A stretch of DNA of 64,000 nucleotides. Origin: Bog-473 sp963836605 (GTDB taxonomy: Bacteria; Actinomycetota; Acidimicrobiia; Acidimicrobiales; RAAP-2). Both the position numbers and the translations under genes were made by a program. Of this stretch, positions 26,007 to 32,976 are shown piece after piece. The DNA lies in contig CAWIKB010000008.1 of NCBI GenBank assembly GCA_963836605.1, forward strand, positions 372,001 through 436,000, in the 5' to 3' direction. The notes below the pieces were generated by a model that did no database searches, was not told the origin of the DNA, and saw only the letters and a list, made by a program, of their open reading frames with translations. Position 1 is the stretch's first letter. Every line of letters begins with the position of its first letter.

Positions 26007-26033
26007 GTTCGGAGACATCCGACGTTCGGATGT
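26007..26033 (-). promoter_or_regulatory. SigK-like promoter of the ferritin/cupredoxin operon
   Basis: On the minus strand: ACATCC (26033-26028), 15 nt, CCGAAC (26012-26007), 33 nt before the ATG at 25973. The -35 and spacer lie in a perfect palindrome, 26014-26034, with arms GACATCCGA and TCGGATGTC around a 3-nt centre. A second regulator may therefore bind over the -35. Confidence 0.65.
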
Positions 26034-26242
26034 CAGCGATATGACATCTCGGCGACCACCGCTCGGCGCGAGAGCCTCGAGACGGCACCATCGAGTAGAT
26101 GCAATCCGCCTTGCCCGGGGAGTCGGTCCGCCCGGCGGTCGATGCGCTCTGCCATCGCGTGGCCCTTGGCTCCCTGAAATAGATAGCGCACCAGGAATCG
26201 CACTTCATCCTTGGCATGACGCCGGCACCGGCCGGGCGCCAA
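26033..26242 (-). CDS. Possible small protein upstream of the ferritin operon
   Basis: An open stretch of up to 69 codons whose latter part looks protein-like: KDEVRFLVRYLFQGAKGH, then HLLDGAVSRLSRRAVVAEMS. It ends at the -35 of the SigK-like promoter. The nominal start is a TTG without a ribosome-binding site, and a GTG in DEVRF is an alternative. No family is recognised. It may be a remnant or a coincidence. Confidence 0.3.
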   Translation of the reverse strand: MAPGRCRRHAKDEVRFLVRYLFQGAKGHAMAERIDRRADRLPGQGGLHLLDGAVSRLSRRAVVAEMSYR

Positions 26243-26661
26243 AAGGGCTTCGGGGCGAAGTGTGTGAGCCCTTGTGCCTTCTCACATTCTCCTTCCAGGC
26301 GAGGACGCGCCTCGGAGGAAATGAAGTCAATAGGGCACCCTTTTTGCGTCACGCTTCGCTTCAAAAGCTCCTGAGAGTGGAGTGTCCACACGCATCGGCC
26401 CCAACCGGCTGTACCACCTATCCCTTCGAAGACCCAGCAGGGATAGTCCAATAGCCCTATTGAGATGCTGAACGGTGAGATTCACCGAGGGAAGTAGGTT
26501 CCGTTTGGGGGGCGACCTGACTCTCCGAAATCGGGTTCGTCCGATGATCGTGTTCACGATGAGGCGCTGATGTGCTCGCCTGCAGTCCGCAGGTACAAGA
26601 GTCAGGCGACCGGAGCTGGGACTGCGCCCCCAATGGAAGGAGACAACGCAGGCCCAGCTCG
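26243..26661. other. Intergenic, no gene seen
   Basis: About 420 bases upstream of the possible small gene and downstream of the membrane-protein gene. Long frames here on both strands are Arg/Pro/Ser-rich. I see no RNA gene or repeat. Confidence 0.45.
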
Positions 26662-27138
26662 CTAGACGCCCGACGACGGAACTCGGGTGGGGGTAGCACC
26701 GGTTCTCGTCGCGTTGGTTGACCGGGTGAGGCATAACGCCCCGGCGATGGTCAAGACAAGGACGGTGGCGAGCTCGATGGCGAAGGCCTGATGGGCGAAA
26801 GGGGCAGCCCACGAGTCCTTGAATCCGAAGAGCCCGAATTGAATGGAAGCGAAAAAGCCGATCATGGTCGAGATCGCGAAGCCGATGCCCATGAGGGCAA
26901 CCCAGACCCGGCAGACAATGATGATGAGCAGTCCGACTAAAAGTCCGGCAATGGACTGAAGCAGGAAAAGGGGTCCGATGACTGAAATGTGGCGGTAGCC
27001 CAAACTCTGCCAGAGGTGAAAGTGGATGTAGGTTGACCACACGACGAGGAGTCCTCCAGCCATGAACGCCAAGGTCGCGGTCAGCCCTGTCGGCTTGGGT
27101 AGCCCCTCTGGTCCATATCCCAGCTGATCCAACTTCAT
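26662..27138 (-). CDS. Small four-helix membrane protein
   Basis: A 158-residue integral membrane protein with four predicted helices: LTATLAFMAGGLLVVWSTYI, LFLLQSIAGLLVGLLIIIV, IGFAISTMIGFFASIQFGLF and IELATVLVLTIAGALCL. The ATG at 27138 follows AGGTGA. Function unknown. A weaker SigK-like match (GCATCC, 15 nt, ACGAAC at 27172-27146) ends 7 nt before the start. Its position between the ferritin operon and the Tat genes suggests an envelope role, but this is inference. Confidence 0.75.
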   Translation of the reverse strand: MKLDQLGYGPEGLPKPTGLTATLAFMAGGLLVVWSTYIHFHLWQSLGYRHISVIGPLFLLQSIAGLLVGLLIIIVCRVWVALMGIGFAISTMIGFFASIQFGLFGFKDSWAAPFAHQAFAIELATVLVLTIAGALCLTRSTNATRTGATPTRVPSSGV

Positions 27139-27283
27139 GTCACCTGTTCGTTGCCAAATGCTCGCTGGATGCATTTCTTGGCTTGTAGACGATCGAGTCC
27201 GAGCCAAGGAGCATTCGCGGGAGCTCGCGAGTAGCTGAAGGGGCCGAGATGGTTATTGGTAGGCATAGACCGAGAGCACCGAA

Positions 27284-28087
27284 TCAACGACCGAGCACCT
27301 TCCCAATGCCAATGGAGATGAAGTAGAAGAGCACAAGCGGCAGGGCCAACGCGAGCATTGAGAACGGATCCGAACTGGGCGTCGCCACTGCCGCTACCAC
27401 GGTGATGATGATGATGGCCCATCGCCACGAACGCAGGAGACCGGCTGGCGTGACCACTCGGGCCAGTTCCAACGAGACGAGCAGCACGGGAAACTGAAAG
27501 GTCAGACCGAAGAGGGTCATCATCAAAAGAATCAAGCCCAGGTAGGGAATGGGATCGTAGATAGCCTGAAGGTTGGGACCGCCGACCGACTTCAGGAATC
27601 CCAGAGCGTGGGGCAGGGTTATATAGGCGGTCGCTGCGCCAGCCAAGAAAAGCACGATCGAAGTCCCGACGAAGGGGAGGGCATACTTACGCTCCTTTGA
27701 CTCGAGCCCAGGGGTGATGAAGCGCCACAGCTGAAAGAGAATTACTGGAGATGCCATCACCAATCCACCGAACAGGGCGATCTTGACGCGCAGCGCCAAA
27801 CCATCGAGGGGCGAGGTAACAAAGAGATCGCAGGTCGAGCCCGACTTGGTGATGAGCGACCCGCCCGAGCCAGCATGCCGGCGCGCGGCGACGGCGTCAA
27901 CGTTACATAGAGGCCGGATGAGAAAGTGGAGAATCGGCTCGTAGGCGATCACGGCCACCAACGTCGTAAGGGTCAAAGCGATGACACAGATCACTATGCG
28001 ACGTCTGATCTCACCCAGGTGCTGATGCAAGCTCATAGAGTCAGCCGACGGCTTTTCCCTGTGGCTGAGCTGTAGGAGCGTGGTCAT
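27284..28087 (-). CDS. tatC: Sec-independent protein translocase TatC
   Basis: A 267-residue polytopic membrane protein, the signal-recognising core of the twin-arginine translocase. The hallmark SLHQHLGEIRRRI is at residues 19-31, followed by six helices. SPVILFQLWRFITPGL and the ESKERKYALPF loop are typical TatC sequence, and the last helices end SMLALALPLVLFYFISIGIG. A loop of about 25 residues (RRHAGSGGSLITKSGSTCD) between helices 1 and 2 is longer than average. An alternative start is the Met at SLHQH. TatB follows upstream with a 15-nt gap. Confidence 0.95.
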   Translation of the reverse strand: MTTLLQLSHREKPSADSMSLHQHLGEIRRRIVICVIALTLTTLVAVIAYEPILHFLIRPLCNVDAVAARRHAGSGGSLITKSGSTCDLFVTSPLDGLALRVKIALFGGLVMASPVILFQLWRFITPGLESKERKYALPFVGTSIVLFLAGAATAYITLPHALGFLKSVGGPNLQAIYDPIPYLGLILLMMTLFGLTFQFPVLLVSLELARVVTPAGLLRSWRWAIIIITVVAAVATPSSDPFSMLALALPLVLFYFISIGIGKVLGR

Positions 28088-28102
28088 TGATTCCGTGTCT
28101 GA

Positions 28103-28540
28103 TCAGTTGAGGCTGGCGTCGCCCAAGGGGACCTCAGGATCTGGGAGCACCGTCGAAGGATCAGATGCGAGCGCGGATGCGTCCGCGGGGGATCGCTGTG
28201 GTGAGGAGCCGGAATCGGCTTCGACGCGCTGACCGACGGCATCCCAGACATGTGCCAGTTCGGAGGGCTCGTCGCTAGTATCACCCGGCGACAAATTCGA
28301 AAGGTGGTTCAAGAGGGCGGTGGGAGATTTGGCCACCTGGGCGATGTCGCTGACGGAGGGGAAATCAGGAATATTGCTTCGGATCTCTGTTTCCATTCGA
28401 CCACGGAAGTCGTTGAACGAACGCCAGGTACCACCGACTTGACGTGCCACCCTGGGCAGCTTGTCGGGACCGAGCACCATGATGGCTACGACGCCAATGA
28501 TCAGCAGTTTCCCCGGATCGAGATTAAACACCCGTCTCAA
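28103..28540 (-). CDS. tatB: Twin-arginine translocase subunit TatB
   Basis: A 145-residue protein. An N-terminal membrane helix (LDPGKLLIIGVVAIMVLGPDKLP) is followed by the amphipathic helix RVARQVGGTWRSFNDFRGRM, as in TatA/TatB. The long acidic, Ser/Asp-rich tail and the position directly before tatC favour TatB. It forms the substrate receptor with TatC. The start is the ATG at 28540. Confidence 0.88.
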   Translation of the reverse strand: MRRVFNLDPGKLLIIGVVAIMVLGPDKLPRVARQVGGTWRSFNDFRGRMETEIRSNIPDFPSVSDIAQVAKSPTALLNHLSNLSPGDTSDEPSELAHVWDAVGQRVEADSGSSPQRSPADASALASDPSTVLPDPEVPLGDASLN

Positions 28541-28702
28541 TCACCTTTCGAAGGATTTCGGCAGTCCGACAGACAGATGGACATCCAAGTGGACCTTGGT
28601 TCGGGCTGCTTCATTGGACGGTTGGGTAGCGGAGGTTCGCGAGAGGTAGCACCGGTCTATTCGATCTGAACCCGGATCCGGATGACGTGCCATCCCTTTT
28701 GG

Positions 28703-28730
28703 ACATCCGGGCGTACCGCTAACTTCGAAT
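28703..28730 (+). promoter_or_regulatory. SigK-like promoter upstream of tatA
   Basis: ACATCC (28703-28708), 16 nt, TCGAAT (28725-28730), one base off CCGAAT. It points to tatA, whose ATG is 102 nt downstream. It is the weakest of the five main matches. Confidence 0.45.
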
Positions 28731-28832
28731 AGTCGACGTACCCATGAGAGCGAGTGGCGTCAGATGCCTTTGTGTTCGAGTGGGATTTGCGCCGTTCACG
28801 ACGCCACATGAACCAAACTGAAGGAGATCCGC

Positions 28833-29051
28833 ATGGTTGGTGAGATTTTTGGTGTTGATGCGATCATCGTGGTGATCGTTCTCGCGGCTGTCCTTTTCGG
28901 GGGAGCGGCTATTCCAAAGTTGGCCCGGAACCTGGGGTCTGCTAAAAACGAATTCGAAAAGGGTCTCGATGCAGGCAAGAAGGCATCGGCTCCCGCCCCG
29001 GTCGCGGTGGCCAACGCAACGCCGGACTCCTCCGGACAGTCTACGAGCTGA
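28833..29051 (+). CDS. tatA: Twin-arginine translocase subunit TatA
   Basis: A 72-residue protein with an N-terminal membrane helix (DAIIVVIVLAAVLFGGAAIP) followed by the amphipathic helix KLARNLGSAKNEFEKGLDAG and a short Ala/Pro tail. This is the shape of TatA, the pore-forming subunit. The phrase FGGAAIPKLARNLG replaces the usual FGP hinge. The ATG follows AAGGAGATCCGC. It is divergent from tatB-tatC instead of in one operon, and a SigK-like promoter lies 100 nt upstream. Confidence 0.9.
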   Translation: MVGEIFGVDAIIVVIVLAAVLFGGAAIPKLARNLGSAKNEFEKGLDAGKKASAPAPVAVANATPDSSGQSTS

Positions 29052-29241
29052 TTAGGCCCACCTTGAGGTTACGGGTTCACCGTGGATCTTTGGCCCCAAG
29101 AGCTCAGCGACCCGGCATCTGCACAGCTCGAGAAGCGGCCGGACGTTCTCATGCCCTCCGAGCGTTCGGTGTTTCTTGCAGGCGGTTGAGTTCGCAGCAG
29201 CCGTTGTTGACGCGCTCTCGCCCCGGACGTGCTGCAACGGA

Positions 29242-29269
29242 ACATCCAAAGTCCGCTGCCGTTCCGAAG
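29242..29269 (+). promoter_or_regulatory. SigK-like promoter of the first sigma gene
   Basis: ACATCC (29242-29247), 16 nt, CCGAAG (29264-29269), ending 9 nt before the ATG at 29279. The same bases also read as GGAAC-N16-CGTT (29239-29263), the general ECF form, and CGGAAC/GTTCCG flank it as an inverted repeat. Near-leaderless transcription and autoregulation are likely. Confidence 0.65.
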
Positions 29270-29278
29270 TAGACGTAC

Positions 29279-29854
29279 ATGCAAGATATCTGCGATGTCA
29301 GCGACGCCCAGCTTGTTACCTCCATTGCCCGTTACAGCGAAGTAGCCCTGGCCGAGGTCTATCGGAGACACGGTGGTGCGGTCTACGGGCTGGCGCGACG
29401 GGTGCTCAGGAACGAGGCCGAAGCGCAAGATGTCACCCAAGATGTGTTCTTGCACCTCTGGAATCAACCCGATCGTTTTGACGCGACCCGGGGATCCCTG
29501 CGCTCGTTTCTCTTGACCCAATCTCACGGCAAGGCCGTCGACACGGTCCGATCGCTCAATGCGCGTCGACTTCGTGAGACAAGCGACGCGCAACGCACGG
29601 CGTCCCTCACCTACGACATTCATCGCGAGGCGTGGGACCTGGCGCTGTCAGATCATGTGGCGCATGCGCTCGGCGATCTTCCAGATGAGGAACGCCGTGT
29701 CATCGAGCTGGCGTATTTTGAGGGACACACCTACGTCGAGGTGGCCCAACTATTGGATCAGCCAGAAGGCACGGTGAAGAGCCGGATACGCAACGGGATG
29801 CGACGTATGCGGTCGAGTCTGGCTGACGCGGGCATTCGAGGAGTCGACGCATAG
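29279..29854 (+). CDS. ECF sigma factor, SigK-like
   Basis: A 191-residue ECF sigma factor. Region 2 is at about residues 12-80 (LAEVYRRHGGAVYGLARRVL, then EAQDVTQDVFLHLWNQPDRFD) and region 4 at about 125-180 (LPDEERRVIELAYFEGHTYV, then EVAQLLDQPEGTVKSRIRNG). Sequence and gene order resemble SigK, the redox-linked sigma factor controlled by RskA in mycobacteria. The stop overlaps the anti-sigma start by one base, so translation is coupled. Its own promoter has the SigK-like motif, which implies autoregulation. Confidence 0.9.
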   Translation: MQDICDVSDAQLVTSIARYSEVALAEVYRRHGGAVYGLARRVLRNEAEAQDVTQDVFLHLWNQPDRFDATRGSLRSFLLTQSHGKAVDTVRSLNARRLRETSDAQRTASLTYDIHREAWDLALSDHVAHALGDLPDEERRVIELAYFEGHTYVEVAQLLDQPEGTVKSRIRNGMRRMRSSLADAGIRGVDA

Positions 29855-30636
29855 TGGCCCACGACACGAATGACCTCCTGGCCACCTATGCGCTGGACGC
29901 CGTGGACCGAGAAGACCAAGAACGCATTGAGCGGCACGTCGTCGAGTGTCCTCGCTGTCAGTCCGAGCTCGATGCCTACCGTGAAGTTGCCGCGTCCATC
30001 GGCAACTCAGTTGCGCAAGTACCCACCGACCTCTGGAACGCCATCTCGTCCCAACTGCAAGACCGCCGGGGTGGTGCTATCCCCCCGACGCCGACGCTCT
30101 TGCGTCAAGGATTCGAGCACGGACAAACCAGCGGAGCCGCCCTTGCACCTACTCGAGTGCCATCGTCGCGCTGGCGCAAGTCCGCCTACAGCGCTCTCGC
30201 CATTGCCGCGGCCTCCATCATTGCGGTGTTGGGGTTGAGCCTGTCGAATGCGAATACACAGAATGCACAACTTCGTGGGGCCGCTGGAGAATCCGCTCAC
30301 ACCGACGTGGTCACCGCCCTCGAAACACCGGGTCACAAGCTGGTCAACTTGACAAGCAAAAGTAGTGAAGGATCCGCCCAATTCGTACTGCTACCCGACG
30401 GACGAGGGTACCTCGTCAAGTCCACTCTGCCGTCTCTGTCCGCAAATATGACCTATCAGCTCTGGGGAGTGGTTGACGGACAACCAATCTCGCTCGGCCT
30501 GTTGGGGCAGTCCCCACATCAGGTCACATTCACGCTGGCCGGAGCGCCCGGACCCTCAGAGCTGGGCATCAACGTTGAACCCGCGGGTGGTGCTGTCGTT
30601 CCCTCCGCCCCGATGCGGGTGGAGGGCGTTACGTAA
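29854..30636 (+). CDS. Anti-sigma factor, RskA-like
   Basis: A 260-residue single-pass membrane anti-sigma factor. The N-terminal cytosolic domain (residues 1-80) has LLATYALDAVDREDQERIE and the zinc-type motif HVVECPRCQ (H-x3-C-x2-C). A membrane helix lies at about 105-127 (SALAIAAASIIAVLGLSLS). The outer domain (about 150-260), with MTYQLWGVVDGQPISLGLL and LGINVEPAGG, is that of RskA proteins. It starts at GTG 29854 on the sigma stop. It should hold one or both neighbouring sigma factors inactive until proteolysis. Confidence 0.9.
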   Translation: MAHDTNDLLATYALDAVDREDQERIERHVVECPRCQSELDAYREVAASIGNSVAQVPTDLWNAISSQLQDRRGGAIPPTPTLLRQGFEHGQTSGAALAPTRVPSSRWRKSAYSALAIAAASIIAVLGLSLSNANTQNAQLRGAAGESAHTDVVTALETPGHKLVNLTSKSSEGSAQFVLLPDGRGYLVKSTLPSLSANMTYQLWGVVDGQPISLGLLGQSPHQVTFTLAGAPGPSELGINVEPAGGAVVPSAPMRVEGVT

Positions 30637-30713
30637 GACGGGGTTGGGTCCACGTCAGATGGAGACCAAGATCAATTCTCGCCATTATTCCCCCAACTTC
30701 AGTCAGCCCTGGG

Positions 30714-30740
30714 ACATCCAACCCTGAGCCGACTCCGAAT
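30714..30740 (+). promoter_or_regulatory. SigK-like promoter of the second sigma gene
   Basis: ACATCC (30714-30719), 15 nt, CCGAAT (30735-30740), ending 9 nt before the GTG at 30750. That is the same -10-to-start distance as at the first sigma gene. The -10 equals the mycobacterial SigK -10 as I remember it. Confidence 0.7.
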
Positions 30741-30749
30741 AGAGGTTGC

Positions 30750-31325
30750 GTGCAACCGCTATGCGAAGTGAATGACGCTGAGCTCGTCACCTCAATCGAC
30801 CGATCCAGCGAAGATGTGCTGGCCGAAATGTACCGGCGATACGAACGAGTCGTCTATGCCCTTGCTCGTCGAGTCATCAACAACGCGACTGAGGCCGAAG
30901 ATGTCACCCAGGAGGTCTTCTTGCGCCTCTGGATTCATCAAGGCCGATTCGATCCCACCAGAGGTTCACTGCGGTCCTTCCTTCTCGCCCAATCGCACGG
31001 CCGCGCTGTCGAGGCGATCAAGTCGCTCACGGCGAGGCGGCTTCGTGAGATGAGAAATGCTCAAGGTGCGCCTTCCGAGTGCGACATAGATCTCGATTTG
31101 TGGAATCTGCACGTCTCGAAGGTCCTTGCCCAGGCGCTCGGCGAGCTTCCCGACGAGGAGCGGCGCCCCATTGAGCTGGCCTTCTTTGAGGAGCACACCT
31201 ACGTCGAAGTGGCACACATTCTCGACCAACCCGAAGGGACCGTGAAGAGTCGCATACGAAACGGCATGCGGCGTATGCGGGCAATCCTCGGGGAGGCTGG
31301 TATCGAGGGCGACTACACGACCTGA
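30750..31325 (+). CDS. ECF sigma factor, SigK-like, tandem paralogue
   Basis: A 191-residue sigma factor, the same length as and clearly homologous to the one at 29279 (shared DVTQ-VF, TRGSLRSFLL-QSHG, HTYVEVA, LDQPEGTVKSRIRNGMRRMR). Regions 2 and 4 are intact. One difference stands out: DEERRPIELAFFEEH in region 4 has Pro where the first copy has Val, within a helix. It has its own SigK-like promoter and no anti-sigma gene behind it, so the RskA-like protein between the two may serve both. The start is GTG 30750, supported by the promoter spacing. Confidence 0.88.
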   Translation: MQPLCEVNDAELVTSIDRSSEDVLAEMYRRYERVVYALARRVINNATEAEDVTQEVFLRLWIHQGRFDPTRGSLRSFLLAQSHGRAVEAIKSLTARRLREMRNAQGAPSECDIDLDLWNLHVSKVLAQALGELPDEERRPIELAFFEEHTYVEVAHILDQPEGTVKSRIRNGMRRMRAILGEAGIEGDYTT

Positions 31326-31458
31326 TCTAACGCCTATACATACAGCGCGGTCAGCACCCACAGCTCGCCCCGGCGAACTTGTGACGGATTTCGCATCTAA
31401 GCTCCCCCTGAACCGCTCGGCGTGATCCCAACTAATGCTGTGAGGCCTGCCTCACGAC

Positions 31459-32361
31459 TCAGGCGGATTTCAGCACACTTCGTAGACCTGCCTCCAAGTC
31501 GGGCTGGGAGAAGGCGAACCCGCTCGATTCGAGGACTGCGGGCCGCACCCGGGCGCTGGAATAGAGCAGGGCGTCGGCGAGCTCGGACCCCATCAGCAGC
31601 CTCGGGGCGAACCTGGGTACAGGTAACCGGGCCGGTCGGGAGAGCACTGCGCTGAGGACCCGGGTGAACTCGCGGTTGGTAACAGGGTTCGGCGCAGTCA
31701 AATTCACGGGCCCGCGCACATCGCTCTCCAGCAGCCACTCAATCGCCCGGATCTCGTCGTCGAGGGTGATCCAACTCCACCACTGGTCTCCGGACCCGAA
31801 CCTCCCGCCCAGGCCGAGCTTGAACAGCGGCAGCAGCTTGGCGAGCGCACCGCCCTCCCTACTCAGGACAAGGCCGCTACGAGCACAGACCACCCTGATG
31901 CCGGCCTCAGCGGCGAGGGCAGTTTCGGCCTCCCAGCGCAGGCAAAGCGACGCGAGGAAGTCGTCGCCTGGTGAACTCTGCTCCGTGAGGATCTCCTCGC
32001 CACGATCACCGTAAAACCCGATGGCCGATGCGCTCACGAGCACCCGAGGCCGGCGCTCCAGACCAGCCAGCGCACCCGCGAGCAGCGCAGTGGAGCGGGT
32101 ACGGCTCTCGACGAGAACCCGCTTGCGGGCCTCGCTCCAGCGGCTATCGCCGATACCTGCACCGGTTAGATGGACCACCGCGTCAACACCTTCGAGGCCA
32201 GCGGCATCGATCGTGCCGGCCTCGAGATCCCAGCCAAGGGCGAACTCACCACGTCGAACCGGGCGGCGCACGACCCTGACAACCTGGTGGCCGGACCCGG
32301 CGAGTTGGGAACAGAGGATTTGGCCGATCAGTCCGCTCGTCCCGGTGACCACGACTCGCAT
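31459..32361 (-). CDS. TIGR01777-type NAD-dependent epimerase
   Basis: A 300-residue extended-SDR protein of the TIGR01777 (SDR39U1/YfcH-like) family. It opens with VVVTGTSGLIGQILCSQL (Rossmann loop), then VVHLTGAGIGDSRW, SASAIGFYGDRG and VVCARSGLVLSREGGAL, and ends with the DUF1731-like tail LLYSSARVRPAVLESSGF. The active-site Tyr is in FYGDRG. These proteins are widespread, cytosolic and of unknown substrate. The ATG at 32361 is used; no operon partner. Confidence 0.92.
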   Translation of the reverse strand: MRVVVTGTSGLIGQILCSQLAGSGHQVVRVVRRPVRRGEFALGWDLEAGTIDAAGLEGVDAVVHLTGAGIGDSRWSEARKRVLVESRTRSTALLAGALAGLERRPRVLVSASAIGFYGDRGEEILTEQSSPGDDFLASLCLRWEAETALAAEAGIRVVCARSGLVLSREGGALAKLLPLFKLGLGGRFGSGDQWWSWITLDDEIRAIEWLLESDVRGPVNLTAPNPVTNREFTRVLSAVLSRPARLPVPRFAPRLLMGSELADALLYSSARVRPAVLESSGFAFSQPDLEAGLRSVLKSA

Positions 32362-32976
32362 AGACGCCGCAGCATAGGTGTCCCTTGCCGCGACCTGCTT
32401 ATCCCCCGCCTGGCTATAGGGGGCGGCCTTGTTAAGCCGAAACGATGAGCAATAGGTCAGCGGCGTGGTGCTCGGCCTCTGTTGGTGGAACGAGCGGAGT
32501 AAAGACTATGTCGCCCATCGGTTCCGTCATGAAGTAGAATTTTAGAAAGTTTGGCCTGATTGCCTGATGACTTCCGTTAGAAAACTCAGTCGTGACTCGG
32601 ATTAGGAGTCGTTCTCCATTTGAACACTGGCAAACTCCGCACATTTCACCCACGCGTCAAACTGAGCAGCTTGCGCTTTTCAAGCGTCGCGTCTTGTGGC
32701 GAACAAGTTGTATGCGAAGGCAATAGCAGCGGCCATGAACGCGTGCAGTGTGCCGATCGCCCCAACCCATTCGGCAAGGTTGCCGGATTCGATGGCCAGC
32801 ATTCCCTCACGATAGGCGTCAGGAATAGCGGTCCGCAGTAAACCCGTCGTCGGTCGGGGGCGTCAGAACCCTCATGAATGCCCAGCCCCAGGCGTGTGTC
32901 GTTCTGAGCGATCAACTATCGCAGGCACAGGAGAAAGCTCCCCAGTTCAACGCCTCGTTTGTAGGAATATGGGACC
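32362..32976. other. Intergenic, one doubtful small frame
   Basis: This 615-base gap is lower in GC than its surroundings. A minus-strand frame, 32432-32653, could encode 73 residues (with MCGVCQCSNGERLLIRV and EPMGDIVFTPLVPPTEAEH). It starts at a GTG without a ribosome-binding site and I recognise no family. Nothing else is convincing before the sulfatase start. Confidence 0.35.

Noticed and set aside
32432..32653. 73-codon minus-strand gene with C-x2-C-x-C
   Set aside because: GTG start without a ribosome-binding site and no recognisable family; mentioned only within the intergenic entry.
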